Assembly (NCBI RefSeq): GCF_003934165.1
Contig: NZ_RKST01000021.1
Coordinates: 32,578 to 96,577 of the forward strand
Source of the DNA: Borborobacter arsenicus
Lineage (GTDB): Bacteria; Pseudomonadota; Alphaproteobacteria; Rhizobiales; Rhizobiaceae
Direction: 5' to 3'
Length of the DNA: 64,000 bases
The translations under genes and the position numbers were made by a program. This document shows, in pieces, positions 20,010 through 29,576 of this stretch (positions are counted from its first letter, which is position 1; each line of letters starts with the position of its first letter). The notes under the pieces were generated by a model that was given only the letters and a program-made list of their open reading frames with translations, made no database searches and was not told where the DNA came from.

Positions 20010-21638
20010 TCACTCTACTCCTGCGATCGCCTTGGCGAAATCGCCGGCTGAGAATGGCTCCAGATCGTCGACCTGTTCGCCGACGCCGATGAAATAGACC
20101 GGCAATCTATGCTTGGCGGCGATGGCCACCAATATGCCGCCGCGCGCCGTGCCGTCGAGCTTGGTCATGACCAGCCCGTTGACGCCCGCGACATTGCGGA
20201 AGATCTCGACCTGGTTCAGCGCATTCTGGCCGGTCGTGGCATCGACCGTCTGCAGCACGGTATGCGGCGCATCCGCATCGTGCCGGCCAAGCACGCGGAC
20301 GATCTTTTCGAGTTCCGCCATCAACTCGGCCCTGTTCTGGAGCCTGCCGGCCGTATCGATGATCAGTACATCGGAACCGGCTTCCTTGGCCTTCTCATAG
20401 GCGTCCCAGGCAAGACCGGCAGCATCCGCGCCGAGCTTGGAGGCCACCACCGGCGAATTTGTGCGCTCGCCCCAGATCTTGAGCTGTTCGATAGCCGCCG
20501 CGCGGAAGGTGTCGCCGGCGGCCAGCATCACCGACAGCCCGCCCTCGGTCAGTTTGGCGGCCAGCTTGCCGATCGTCGTCGTCTTGCCGGTGCCGTTGAC
20601 GCCGACCACGAGGATGACATGCGGCTTGTGCGACAGGTCGAGTTCAAGCGGCATCGCCACCGGCGCCAGCACCTTCTCGACCTCCTCGGCCATGATGCGG
20701 CGCACATCGGCTTCCGTCGTCTGGCGGCCATAGCGACCGGATGTCAACGTGTCGGTGATGCGGATTGCCGTTTCCATGCCGAGATCGGCCCGGATCAGCA
20801 CCTCTTCCAGATCATCGACAATATCTTCGTTGAGGCGGCTCTTGGTGAAGACGCCGGAAATATTGTCGCCAAGTTCCTTCGATGAGCGCGCCAGGCCGGA
20901 TTTCAGCCGCTGGAACCAGCTTTGCCTGGGGGCCTGCGGGGCGGGTGCTGCCGGCTCGGCCTTCTGCTCGACCTTCTTCGACACCGTGACCTTGCCAGCG
21001 GCTCGCGCAGGTGTCGGCTGCGGAACGGCGGAAGGCTCCGGCGCGATCTCGTCGCGCAGCGGCTCGGCGGCTATGGGTTCCAGCTGGCGCAATGGCGCAG
21101 GAATTTCGGCGGGCGGCACATCATCCGCCGCGTCCGCGACAGGTTGTTGCCCTTCCGATTCAGGCTCGGCGGCTGCAGCCTCGGGTGCGGTTGCGTGCAT
21201 GGTCGGCGCAGTTGCCGGCGTCTCAGGCGGCGAGGGGATTTCCTCGGGCAGGTCAGGCGCCGACGGCTCTTGCGGCGCAACAGGCACCTCGGCTGGCGCA
21301 GGTTCCGGCTCCGCCGGGCTCGGCGTGGGCGCCGGCTGTTCGGCGGGTTTTTCAGGCTCGGTTTCCGGGACTTCCGGCGCGGGCTCCGGTTTCGGCTTTT
21401 CCGGCGGCACCGGCTGCGGCGCAGGTTCCGGCTCGGGGATCGCAGGCGGTGCAGGCGGGGTCTCGGGCGCGGGCCCCTCGGCCGGGGCGGACGGCGTTTC
21501 GGCGATTGCCGCAGCCTCATCGGCCGGTTTCAGCGCTTTCAGCGCCTCGATATCGGCCGGCAGTGGCGTGTCGGCGGGTTGTTCCTCGGCCTGTTTCTTG
21601 CCGAAGGAAAAGACTTTCTTGATGAAACCGAATGCCAT
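20010..21638 (-). CDS. ftsY: Signal recognition particle receptor FtsY
   Basis: SRP receptor GTPase that delivers ribosome-nascent chains to the translocon. 542 residues, longer than many homologues because of a Pro/Glu/Ala-rich acidic N-terminal region of roughly 200 residues (A domain). The NG domain follows, with G1 motif GVNGTGKTTT (about 346-355), DTAGR, and TKLDGTARGG. GAGGAAAG precedes the start. It sits 14 bp after mtaB on the same strand. Confidence 0.96.
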   Translation of the reverse strand: MAFGFIKKVFSFGKKQAEEQPADTPLPADIEALKALKPADEAAAIAETPSAPAEGPAPETPPAPPAIPEPEPAPQPVPPEKPKPEPAPEVPETEPEKPAEQPAPTPSPAEPEPAPAEVPVAPQEPSAPDLPEEIPSPPETPATAPTMHATAPEAAAAEPESEGQQPVADAADDVPPAEIPAPLRQLEPIAAEPLRDEIAPEPSAVPQPTPARAAGKVTVSKKVEQKAEPAAPAPQAPRQSWFQRLKSGLARSSKELGDNISGVFTKSRLNEDIVDDLEEVLIRADLGMETAIRITDTLTSGRYGRQTTEADVRRIMAEEVEKVLAPVAMPLELDLSHKPHVILVVGVNGTGKTTTIGKLAAKLTEGGLSVMLAAGDTFRAAAIEQLKIWGERTNSPVVASKLGADAAGLAWDAYEKAKEAGSDVLIIDTAGRLQNRAELMAELEKIVRVLGRHDADAPHTVLQTVDATTGQNALNQVEIFRNVAGVNGLVMTKLDGTARGGILVAIAAKHRLPVYFIGVGEQVDDLEPFSAGDFAKAIAGVE

Positions 21639-21652
21639 GCGGTCCGCTTTCC

Positions 21653-22936
21653 TCAGGCCGCAATCTGGGCGACAGGGCTGGCAATCAGCCGCGCGCCGTC
21701 CTGGCCGGTGATCTCGGCCGCAACGATGCTGCCCGGTGCACCGCCCTTAATTGCCGCAAGCGTGAAGCCTTCCGTGCGGCCGAGCCCGTCGCGCTCGATC
21801 AGGATGGATTGCCTGGTGCCGACCAGCACTTGCAGATGGTGTCGATAGGCGGCCTCGCCGGCCGCGCGCAGCCTTGCCGCGCGCTCCTTGATCGCCTGTC
21901 CGGCCACCTGTGGCATGCGCGCCGCCGGCGTTCCCTCACGCGGCGAGAACGGGAAGACATGCAGATGCGTCAGGCCGCATTCGGCGACAATTCTCAGAGA
22001 ATTTTCGAACATTTCTTCCGTTTCGGTCGGAAATCCGGCGATTATGTCGGCGCCGAAGACGATTTCTGGACGAATTTCGCGCACTTTTTCGCAGAAACGG
22101 ATCGAATCGTCGCGCAAATGGCGGCGTTTCATGCGCTTCAGAATCATGTCGTCGCCCGCCTGCAGCGACAGATGCAGATGCGGCATCAGCCGCTTCTCAG
22201 TGGCGATGGCTTCCAGCAAATCATCGTCGGCCTCGATCGAGTCGATGGAGGACAGCCGCAGCCGGCGCACATCCGGCGCCTGGCGCAGGATCGTCTTGAC
22301 CAGCTTGCCCAGCCTCGGCGCGCCCGGCAGGTCGGCGCCATAGCTGGTCATGTCGACGCCGCTCAGCACGATCTCGGCATAGCCATTGCCCGTCAGGCGC
22401 TTGATCTGCTCGACCACTGCACCCATCGGCACCGAACGCGAATTGCCGCGGCCGTAGGGGATGATGCAGAAGGTGCAGCGATGGTCGCAGCCATTCTGCA
22501 CCTGCACGAAGGCACGCGCCCGGCCTTCGATCGCATCGACCATGTGGCTTGCGGTCTCGCGCACGCTCATAATGTCGTTGACGCGCACCTTTTCGGTGTC
22601 GTTGACGCCGAAATCGGGCAAAGCGCGGTAATTATGGGCCTTCAGCTTCTCTTCATTGCCGAGAACCAGATCGACCTCGGCCATCTGCGCGAAGGCCTCC
22701 GGATCGGTCTGCGCCGCGCAGCCGCTGACGATGATGCGCGCGTTCGGATTTTCCCGCCGCGCCTTGCGGATCGACTGCTTGGCCTGGCGCACCGCTTCGG
22801 CGGTCACCGCGCAGGTGTTGAAGATCACCGCGCCGTCCTTCAGCGCGCCGAGCCCTGCAGCCTCCGCCTCGCGGCGCATCACCTCGGATTCATAGGTGTT
22901 CAGCCGGCAGCCGAAAGTAACGACGTCGATGGCCAT
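21653..22936 (-). CDS. mtaB: tRNA t6A37 methylthiotransferase MtaB
   Basis: Radical-SAM methylthiotransferase that converts t6A37 to ms2t6A37 in tRNAs. 427 residues. The N-terminal UPF0004 domain has cluster cysteines in TFGCRLN (C10), NTCAVT and VSGCAAQ. The radical-SAM motif CDHRCTFC is central, and a C-terminal TRAM-like region follows. The MtaB rather than MiaB assignment rests on the GCRLNTYESE start. Its start overlaps the dapF stop by one base. Confidence 0.92.
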   Translation of the reverse strand: MAIDVVTFGCRLNTYESEVMRREAEAAGLGALKDGAVIFNTCAVTAEAVRQAKQSIRKARRENPNARIIVSGCAAQTDPEAFAQMAEVDLVLGNEEKLKAHNYRALPDFGVNDTEKVRVNDIMSVRETASHMVDAIEGRARAFVQVQNGCDHRCTFCIIPYGRGNSRSVPMGAVVEQIKRLTGNGYAEIVLSGVDMTSYGADLPGAPRLGKLVKTILRQAPDVRRLRLSSIDSIEADDDLLEAIATEKRLMPHLHLSLQAGDDMILKRMKRRHLRDDSIRFCEKVREIRPEIVFGADIIAGFPTETEEMFENSLRIVAECGLTHLHVFPFSPREGTPAARMPQVAGQAIKERAARLRAAGEAAYRHHLQVLVGTRQSILIERDGLGRTEGFTLAAIKGGAPGSIVAAEITGQDGARLIASPVAQIAA

Positions 22937-23817
22937 CAGGCGACATCCTGCCGGTCACGCCGCCACAGGCCGGTGGCCGGGTCGAAGCTCCCGGAAAATT
23001 CCCATTCGGCCGGGCCGGTCATCACCACATGGTCGTCCTCGCGCCAGTCGATGGCAAGCAAGCCACCCGGAAGCGTGACGGTGACCTGGCGGCCGGTGCG
23101 GTTGGTGCGGGCGGCGCTGACGGCTGCGGCGCATGCGGCCGAGCCGCAGGCGCGTGTCAGCCCGGCGCCGCGCTCCCAGGTGCGCAAGGTCAGCGCATCG
23201 CGCGAAGTGACCTGCGCAATCGAGATATTGGCGCGCTCTGGAAAGATCGGATGGTTTTCAAGCAGCGGTCCGAAGCGCTCGAGGTCGTAGGACCAGACGT
23301 CCTGATCGACCCAGAAGATCGCATGCGGATTGCCCATCGAGGCAACCGAAGGCGAGTGCAGTACCGGGGCGTCGATGGGACCGATCTGGAGTTCGATCAT
23401 GCGGGTATCGCGAAACTCCTCGGCAAGCGGAATCTCCTGCCAGCCGAAGCGCGGTTCGCCCATATCGACCGAAATCAGCCCATCCTCATGCTCCTCGGCA
23501 TTGAGGATGCCGGCGATCGTCTCGAAGGTGAATATCTTCTCGCCGGTTTCGGCGGCAAGCGCCTGCACCACGCAGCGCATGCCGTTGCCGCAGGCCTGCG
23601 CCATCGAGCCGTCGCAATTGATGATCTCGATATAATTCGCCGTTCCGGGCGTGCGCGGATCGTGGATTGCCATGATCTGGTCGAACTTGGTCGCCGGATC
23701 GGCATTGAGCGCAACGGCCGCCTTAGGCGCGATGCGATCGGCACGGCCACGCATATCGGCAACGATGATTTCGTTGCCGAGCCCGTTCATCTTGGCGAAA
23801 GGCGCATTGGTGCTCAT
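22936..23817 (-). CDS. dapF: Diaminopimelate epimerase
   Basis: Epimerises LL- to meso-diaminopimelate for lysine and peptidoglycan synthesis. 293 residues. The two catalytic cysteines are in [11 protein letters not shown] and [11 protein letters not shown], and the N-terminal [10 protein letters not shown] motif is intact. The gene overlaps the GNAT gene by 4 bp and mtaB by 1 bp, forming a tight minus-strand run GNAT-dapF-mtaB-ftsY-septation protein A. Confidence 0.96.
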   Translation of the reverse strand: MSTNAPFAKMNGLGNEIIVADMRGRADRIAPKAAVALNADPATKFDQIMAIHDPRTPGTANYIEIINCDGSMAQACGNGMRCVVQALAAETGEKIFTFETIAGILNAEEHEDGLISVDMGEPRFGWQEIPLAEEFRDTRMIELQIGPIDAPVLHSPSVASMGNPHAIFWVDQDVWSYDLERFGPLLENHPIFPERANISIAQVTSRDALTLRTWERGAGLTRACGSAACAAAVSAARTNRTGRQVTVTLPGGLLAIDWREDDHVVMTGPAEWEFSGSFDPATGLWRRDRQDVA

Positions 23818-24389
23818 TGCGGCCTATATGGCGGAAACACCGGCGAATTACCAGTCTCGCCATCGGGAAGCGTTGTCTTCCCGCCATTCATCGAAAGCTG
23901 CATGAAAACCGTGTCGAGCCAGCGTCCGTGTTTGAAACCGGAACCTTCGAGCATGCCGCAATGGCGGAAGCCCAGCGCCTCATGCAGTTTCACCGATGCA
24001 CTGTGCGGGCCGCCGTCGCCGATCACCGCCATCATCTGGCGAAAGCCGAGCGCGCGCGTATCGGTAATCAGCCGTTCCAGCAAAGCCCGGCCGAGGCCCT
24101 GCCCCTGGCGATCGGGCGCGATATAGATCGAATCCTCGACGATGAAACGATAGGCGGGGCGCGGCCGGAACGGTCCGGCATAGGCGTAGCCGGCAACCTC
24201 GCCGCCAAGCTCGGCAACGATATAGGGAAAGCCGCCGTCGCGAAGCCTGCTGAACCGCGCCTCCATCTCCTGGCGCGAAGGCGGCTCAAGCTCGTAACTG
24301 GCCGTGCCGTGACGCACGGCATGATCATAGATCGCCGTAATTGCATCGAGATCGGCAATTTCGGCGGGTCTTACAGCAATGCCGCTCAT
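23814..24389 (-). CDS. GNAT N-acetyltransferase, phosphinothricin acetyltransferase-like
   Basis: Cytoplasmic acetyl-CoA-dependent N-acetyltransferase, 191 residues. The pattern IRPA-type start, [19 protein letters not shown], and acetyl-CoA loop [16 protein letters not shown] matches the PAT/Bar-MddA subgroup, which acetylates phosphinothricin or methionine sulfone/sulfoximine. Substrate cannot be told from sequence alone. It is the first gene of the run overlapping dapF. Confidence 0.82.
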   Translation of the reverse strand: MSGIAVRPAEIADLDAITAIYDHAVRHGTASYELEPPSRQEMEARFSRLRDGGFPYIVAELGGEVAGYAYAGPFRPRPAYRFIVEDSIYIAPDRQGQGLGRALLERLITDTRALGFRQMMAVIGDGGPHSASVKLHEALGFRHCGMLEGSGFKHGRWLDTVFMQLSMNGGKTTLPDGETGNSPVFPPYRPQ

Positions 24390-24445
24390 GTCGGGCCTGT
24401 CCGGGAGTTTCGGGTTCCGCCCGAATAAAGCAGCCGATCCCGTAA

Positions 24446-24475
24446 AAGAAAAGGGCGGCCCTGAAGGCCGCCCCG
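24446..24475 (-). terminator. Terminator downstream of the BI-1 gene
   Basis: GGGCGGCC (24453-24460) pairs with GGCCGCCC (24466-24473) around a 5-nt loop; on the minus strand a T-rich run (TTTTCTTTT) follows. It ends the Bax-inhibitor-1 transcript before the GNAT operon. Confidence 0.8.
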
Positions 24476-24500
24476 ATCTTTTTCTGTTCGATCCCGACCG

Positions 24501-25280
24501 CTATTCGCGGTTGCCGAGGAACTGCAGCAGGAAGGTGAACAGGTTGATGAAGTCGAGATAGAGCGTCAGCGCACCCATGATGGCCTTGCGGCCGGCGACC
24601 AGAACGTCGTCGCCCTCGAAATACATTTCCTTGATCTTCTGCGTGTCATAGGCGGTCAGGCCGGCAAACACCAGGACGCCGATCGACGAGATGGCGAACT
24701 GCAGCGCCGAGGACTGCAGGAAGATGTTGACGACCATGGCGATGATCAGGCCGAACACGCCCATCACCAGGAAGGTGCCCATGCCGGTCAGGTCACGCTT
24801 GGTCGTGTAGCCCCACAGCGACAGTGCGCCGAAGGCGGCAGCGGTGACGAAGAAGGTCTGCGTGATGCTCTGGGCGGTGAATACCAGGAAGATCGACGAC
24901 AGCGACAGGCCCATCAGGCCGGCGAAGACCCAGAACGCGGTCTGTGCGCCGGAAACACTCATGGTATGGACGCGCGCGCTCAGGAAGAAGACCATGCCGA
25001 GCGGGGCGAGCATCACCAGCCACTTGAGCGGCGAACCGTAGAGCGCAACGCCGACATTGGTCAGCATCTTGCCATTGGCAAGGGTTGCGACCGCGCTGGC
25101 GGGATCGTTGGTGGTGGCCATCATCATCGTGGCAAGAGCGGCCACGCCGGTGATTGCGAGGCCAAGCGCCATAAGGTTGTAGACCTTGAGCATATAGGCG
25201 CGCAGGCCCTCGTCGATGACAGCGTCGGCGCGGGTGCCCGCGGGCGCGACACGTGTCTGGTAGTTGCGGAGGTCAGCCAT
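24501..25280 (-). CDS. Bax inhibitor-1/YccA/YbhL family membrane protein
   Basis: Polytopic inner-membrane protein of 259 residues with seven hydrophobic spans, of the TMBIM/BI-1 family; a bacterial homologue (BsYetJ) acts as a pH-sensitive calcium leak channel, and others interact with FtsH. Conserved parts include YMLKVYNLMALGLAITG, SSIFLVFTAQSI and the C-terminal YDTQKIKEMY with acidic residues used by the family for gating. It is monocistronic, with its own terminator and a structured leader. Confidence 0.93.
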   Translation of the reverse strand: MADLRNYQTRVAPAGTRADAVIDEGLRAYMLKVYNLMALGLAITGVAALATMMMATTNDPASAVATLANGKMLTNVGVALYGSPLKWLVMLAPLGMVFFLSARVHTMSVSGAQTAFWVFAGLMGLSLSSIFLVFTAQSITQTFFVTAAAFGALSLWGYTTKRDLTGMGTFLVMGVFGLIIAMVVNIFLQSSALQFAISSIGVLVFAGLTAYDTQKIKEMYFEGDDVLVAGRKAIMGALTLYLDFINLFTFLLQFLGNRE

Positions 25281-25400
25281 TGTATTCCTCTTTGCTTCTG
25301 CCCCGTCCGGTGTCGGGCCTTTTTACCATGAACCCAGGCGCCGCTGGCGGGACTCCAGCATGCCTGCGGCAGAATATGATGATTCTTTCAGGCGAGAACA
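25281..25400 (-). promoter_or_regulatory. Structured 5' leader, candidate ybhL RNA element
   Basis: On the minus strand just before the BI-1 gene the transcript can form a nested helix CAGGC-AT-GCTGG / CCAGC-GGC-GCCTG (25333-25365 region), followed by a second G/C-rich segment GGCCCGACACCGGACGGGGC. The ybhL leader is a known candidate cis-regulatory RNA found upstream of exactly this gene family in alphaproteobacteria. I match it by gene context and foldability, not by a covariance model. Confidence 0.4.
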
Positions 25401-25472
25401 AGACCCGTTACGTCGCGAAATGCCTTGTGATTACGTTAAAATTTATTAACCCGGCAGGCAGGTTATCTCTAC

Positions 25473-25516
25473 GCAACTCCGGACGCAAAACCGCTAAGCA
25501 CTTTTGCTGGAGTTGC
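25473..25516. repeat. RIME-like palindromic repeat, copy 1
   Basis: Read on the minus strand this is GCAACTCCAGCAAAAGTG, then CTTAGCGGTTTTGCGTCCGG, then AGTTGC. The ends pair (GCAACTCC/GGAGTTGC) and the inner parts pair (GCAAAA/TTTTGC). A close copy is at 45713-45756. This resembles the short mosaic or palindromic intergenic elements widespread in rhizobia. It lies just after the stop of the ABC permease gene and may also end its transcript. Confidence 0.75.
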
Positions 25517-25518
25517 TT

Positions 25519-28068
25519 TTAGAGCGTGCGCAGCACCGGCGCGGCCTTCTGGCCGAGCACCCGCCAGGTTCCCAGAAGCCCGATCCCGACCGTCACCACC
25601 AGCGCGACCAGCAGCGTCGCCACCGCGACCTCAGGCAGGAAATGCCAGGGCAGCTTCATTATTCGTGTGACGACAAACCACGCGGCGATGCCCCCCGCAG
25701 CGAGCGCGAAGACCGCCGTTGCGAACCCGATCAGCATATATTCCAGCGAAAAGGCCTTTATCAGCGTGTTGCGCGTTGCCCCGAGCGTCTTCAGCACCAC
25801 GGCATCATGCACGCGCGCCCGGTTGCCGGCCGCAAGCGCCCCCGAAAGCACCAGCACGGAGGCGATCAGCGCCACGCTGGCGGCGGCGCGGATGGCGGTG
25901 CCGATCTGCCCGACGATGCGGTTGACGACATCCAGCGCATCCTTGACGCGCACCGTGGTGACGGCCGGAAAAGCGCGTGTCACCGCGTTGAGGACCCGTG
26001 CTTCCTCGGCCGGCGTGGCATCAGACGTCATCAATGTCGCCAGCCAGCTATGCGGTGCGCCGGCGAAGGTGTTGGGCGAAAACACCATGACGAAATTGAT
26101 GCCCATCGATTCCCACTGCACCTCGCGGAAACTGGCGATGGTGGCCGTCACATTGCGACCAAGCACATTGACCGTCACGGTATCGCCGAGCTTCAGGCCG
26201 AGTTCGCGCCCCTCCTGTGCGGAAAACGACACCAGCGGTTCCCCGTCATAGTCCGGCGGCCACCATTTGCCTTCGCTCAGCGTCGAGTTTTCAGGAACGT
26301 TCCTGGCATAGGTCAGGCCGCGGTCGCCGCGCAGCACCCAGCCTCCCTCGGCAGGCACCTTGATCTTCTGTACTTCCACGCCGTTCAGCGCCATCACCCG
26401 CCCGCGCAGCATCGGCACTCGCACAAGCTTGCCGTCTGGCGCCTGCGCCTGGACAAGATCGGCGAAGGCATCGACATCGGCGCTTTGTATGTCGACAAAG
26501 AAGAAATTGGGCGCCTGTTCCGGCAGGCCGCCGGTAATCTGCCGGCGCAGATTGCCGTCGATCAGCGCCAGTGTCACCAGCAGCGTGAGCCCCAGGCCGA
26601 GCGACAGCACGACCGAAGGGGTGAGCGCGCCGGGCCGATGGATGTTGCCGACTGCCAGCCGCAGCGCGGTAGAGCGCACCCGTGGGCTTTTGCGCGCCAG
26701 CCATTGCACCAGGAGGCCGACACCCCGCAGCACCGCAAAGGCAAAGATCGTAGCCGCGACGAAAATCGCCGCGATGCGGCGGTCGCCGGAAAACCAGATG
26801 GCCAGCAGCGCCAGAAGGATCGCAATGCCGGCAGCCGCAGCGACATAGGCAAGGCGCGGCAGGCCGCCAGCGCCAAAACCCATCTCGCGAAACAGCGCGG
26901 TGGCCTGCACCTCGCGCGCCCGGCCGAGCGGCAGCAGGGCGAAGGCGAGCGTCACCAGCACGCCGAACAGCGCCGCCATCGCCAGCGCACCGGGATAGAG
27001 GCCGCCCTCGGCCGGAACCGGGATGACCGAGGAGAGTGCGGCCCCCGCCGCAAACGGCATCAGCGCTCCGAGCAACAGGCCAATCACGATGCCGATGCCG
27101 GCAATCATCAGGATCTGCACCAGATAGACGGTGAAGACAAAACCGCCCGAGGCGCCAAGGCTCTTGAAGGTGGCGATGACGCCGCGCTTGCCGTCGAGAT
27201 AGGCGCGCACCGCATTGGCGACGCCCACGCCGCCGACCACCAGCGCCGTCAGCCCGACCAGCGTCAGGAATTGCGAGAAGCGCTCGATATTAGAGGAAAG
27301 CGCCGGGGCTGCATTGGTGCGCGTGCGGATGCTCCAGCCGGCCTGCGGGAATTTTTCGCCCGCCTCAGCGCGGATGCCGGCAAGCCGCGTTTCGCTCGTA
27401 CCGTCGGGCAGGCGCATCTTGTAGGCGTGCTCGACCAGGCTTCCCGGCTGGATCAGACCCGAAGCCCTCAGCCCCTCCAACGACACCAGAAGACGTGGCG
27501 CGAAGCCAAAGCCTTCCGACACGGCATCTGGTTCGGTCAGGATCGTCGCGCGCAACTGGAACGTGGCGCTGCCGAGCTTTATCAGGCTCCCCGGCTTGAT
27601 CCCCAACCGTTCGAACAACTGGCTGGATGCCACCGCGCCGAACGCGCCGTCCTGTTCATCGAAAAGTGCGGGGCGGGACAGCGCCGGTTCGGTGACAAGC
27701 TCACCGAACAAAGGATAGGCGCCATCCACCGCCTTGACTTCGGCAAGCGCCTGATCGGAACCGTCCGGCAGCCGCGCCATGGAGCGCATATTGGCGCTTT
27801 CCGACACAGAGCCGAGTCCTTGCAGAAATGCCTTTTCCTCGGCGCTCGCCTCGCGCTGGTTGAGCTGGAAGCGCAGATCGCCGCCGAGCAGCATCTGGCC
27901 TTCATTGGCAACGCCCGCGGTGATCGAGCGTGCGACCGAATTGACGCCGCCGATTGCCGCCACGCCAAGCGCGATGCAGGTGAGGAAGATCAGGAAACCG
28001 GAAAGACCGCCACGCATCTCGCGCAGCGAAAACCGTAAAGCTAGCGATAGCGTGCGGGACAATGGCAT
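25519..28068 (-). CDS. ABC transporter permease, FtsX-like (YbbP type)
   Basis: Large exporter permease of 849 residues. An N-terminal span (SGFLIFLTCIALGVAAIGG) is followed by a periplasmic MacB-like region, then two FtsX-type four-helix blocks (about 260-420 and 720-845), the architecture of YbbP-type permeases. It is 6 bp downstream of its ATPase gene, and both are divergent from a TesA-like esterase gene, the classic tesA-ybbAP arrangement. Substrate is unknown, probably a lipid or hydrophobic molecule handled at the periplasmic face. Confidence 0.92.
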   Translation of the reverse strand: MPLSRTLSLALRFSLREMRGGLSGFLIFLTCIALGVAAIGGVNSVARSITAGVANEGQMLLGGDLRFQLNQREASAEEKAFLQGLGSVSESANMRSMARLPDGSDQALAEVKAVDGAYPLFGELVTEPALSRPALFDEQDGAFGAVASSQLFERLGIKPGSLIKLGSATFQLRATILTEPDAVSEGFGFAPRLLVSLEGLRASGLIQPGSLVEHAYKMRLPDGTSETRLAGIRAEAGEKFPQAGWSIRTRTNAAPALSSNIERFSQFLTLVGLTALVVGGVGVANAVRAYLDGKRGVIATFKSLGASGGFVFTVYLVQILMIAGIGIVIGLLLGALMPFAAGAALSSVIPVPAEGGLYPGALAMAALFGVLVTLAFALLPLGRAREVQATALFREMGFGAGGLPRLAYVAAAAGIAILLALLAIWFSGDRRIAAIFVAATIFAFAVLRGVGLLVQWLARKSPRVRSTALRLAVGNIHRPGALTPSVVLSLGLGLTLLVTLALIDGNLRRQITGGLPEQAPNFFFVDIQSADVDAFADLVQAQAPDGKLVRVPMLRGRVMALNGVEVQKIKVPAEGGWVLRGDRGLTYARNVPENSTLSEGKWWPPDYDGEPLVSFSAQEGRELGLKLGDTVTVNVLGRNVTATIASFREVQWESMGINFVMVFSPNTFAGAPHSWLATLMTSDATPAEEARVLNAVTRAFPAVTTVRVKDALDVVNRIVGQIGTAIRAAASVALIASVLVLSGALAAGNRARVHDAVVLKTLGATRNTLIKAFSLEYMLIGFATAVFALAAGGIAAWFVVTRIMKLPWHFLPEVAVATLLVALVVTVGIGLLGTWRVLGQKAAPVLRTL

Positions 28069-28074
28069 CGGGGA

Positions 28075-28773
28075 TCAGCTCGCCGCGACCGAAAGGGATG
28101 GTGTGGCGTCGATCCGCCCCGAGCGCATCGTCACCTGCCTCGTACAGCGGGCAGCTAGAATAGGATCATGCGTGACCAGCACCAGGGTCATGCCGCGCTC
28201 GGCCGCCTTGGCAAAGAGCAGGTCGGCGATCTGGCGGCCGGTCGCCTGGTCGAGATTGCCGGTCGGCTCGTCGGCGACGAGGATGCGCGGCTGCGGCGCC
28301 AGCGCGCGGGCAATCGCCACGCGCTGCTGCTCGCCGCCCGACAATTCGCCGGGATAATGTGTCACGCGATCGGCAAGGCCGACCGCTTCAAGCTCGCGCG
28401 TGGCGATCTCGAATGCATCGCGCTTTCCGGCAAGCTCCAGCGGCACCGCGACATTTTCCAGCGCCGTCATGTTGGGGATGAGGTGGAAGGACTGGAAGAC
28501 GATGCCGATATTGCGGCCACGGAATGCGGCGATCCGGTCTTCGCTTTTGCCGTTGAGCACCTCGCCGGCAATGCGCACGGTTCCGGCATCGACGCCTTCA
28601 AGCCCGGCCAGAACCATCAGCAGGGTCGACTTGCCGGACCCCGAAGGCCCGACGATGCCGATGGCCTCGCCGGTCGCCACCTTCAGGCTGACACCGTTGA
28701 GCACATGCACGGAAGACGCGCCGGTGCCCAGCGTCAACGATATGTCGGAAAGGTCGATGACGGGTTCTGTCAC
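28075..28773 (-). CDS. ABC transporter ATP-binding protein (YbbA type)
   Basis: ATPase of 232 residues in the LolD/MacB/YbbA subgroup. Walker A is GPSGSGKST (42-50), the signature is LSGGEQQRVAIARAL, and Walker B is ILVADEPTGNLD, with the switch His in VLVTHD. It precedes the FtsX-like permease and diverges from the esterase gene, leaving about 60 bp for two promoters. Confidence 0.94.
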   Translation of the reverse strand: MTEPVIDLSDISLTLGTGASSVHVLNGVSLKVATGEAIGIVGPSGSGKSTLLMVLAGLEGVDAGTVRIAGEVLNGKSEDRIAAFRGRNIGIVFQSFHLIPNMTALENVAVPLELAGKRDAFEIATRELEAVGLADRVTHYPGELSGGEQQRVAIARALAPQPRILVADEPTGNLDQATGRQIADLLFAKAAERGMTLVLVTHDPILAARCTRQVTMRSGRIDATPSLSVAAS

Positions 28774-28833
28774 GGCGTTTCTATCCTATATGGAGCACAA
28801 GCAGGATCGTCGTCGTCATATGGGCTTTGAACC

Positions 28834-29481
28834 ATGGCATTCAAATATCTGGCCTTTTTTCTTTTTGCCGCGGGCCTGGCCCTTTTTTCCGGCTCCGCTC
28901 CACTACGGGCCGAGCCTCTAAAAATCGTCGGCTTCGGCGACAGCCTGATGGCCGGCCACGGTCTCGATGCCGGGCAGAGCTTTCCCGAAAAGCTCGAGGC
29001 GGCGCTACGGGCCAAAGGTCACGATGTCGTGATCGCCAATGCCGGCGTGTCGGGCGACACAACCAGCGGCGGCCTTTCGCGGCTGGAATGGTCGATCCCC
29101 GACGGCACGCAACTCGTGCTGCTGGAACTGGGCGCCAACGACATGCTGCGCGGCATTTCGCCCGAGATCACCGAAAAGAACCTCGATGCCATGCTGTCGC
29201 AACTCAAGCAACGCAACAACATTGCGGTGCTGCTGATGGGCATGCGCGCCGCACCCAATCTCGGCCCGGACTATGCCGCCGCTTTCGACGCCATCTATCC
29301 GCGTCTGGCAGAAAAATACGATGTCGCGCTCTATCCGTTCTTCCTCGACGGGGTGGCGGCCGACAAGACGCTGCTGCTTGAAGACGGCATGCACCCCAAT
29401 GCCGCCGGGATCGACCGCATGGTCGAACGGATAGTGCCGGCAGTCGAGAAAATCATTATCGCCGGGGCAGACAATTCATGA
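28834..29481 (+). CDS. tesA: Periplasmic GDSL lysophospholipase/arylesterase (TesA-like)
   Basis: SGNH/GDSL hydrolase, 215 residues, exported by a signal peptide cleaved near LRA-EP (26/27). Block I is VGFGDSLMAGHGL with nucleophile Ser37, block III is ELGANDMLRG, and block V is EDGMHPNAAG with the catalytic Asp and His. TesA proteins cleave acyl thioesters and lysophospholipids in the periplasm. The divergent ybbAP-type exporter suggests a joint envelope function. Confidence 0.9.
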   Translation: MAFKYLAFFLFAAGLALFSGSAPLRAEPLKIVGFGDSLMAGHGLDAGQSFPEKLEAALRAKGHDVVIANAGVSGDTTSGGLSRLEWSIPDGTQLVLLELGANDMLRGISPEITEKNLDAMLSQLKQRNNIAVLLMGMRAAPNLGPDYAAAFDAIYPRLAEKYDVALYPFFLDGVAADKTLLLEDGMHPNAAGIDRMVERIVPAVEKIIIAGADNS

Positions 29482-29576
29482 TGTCCTGTCATTGCCTGTT
29501 CATAAGCAACAAACAACTTGCTCCATGCAAGGATCGGTGATTCGCTAGGACAAGATTTCGATTCGGGGAGGCAGCG

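Noticed and set aside
25504..28038. 844-codon open frame opposite the ABC permease
   Set aside because: Antisense of a clear FtsX-like permease; composition is that of a reverse-frame artefact.
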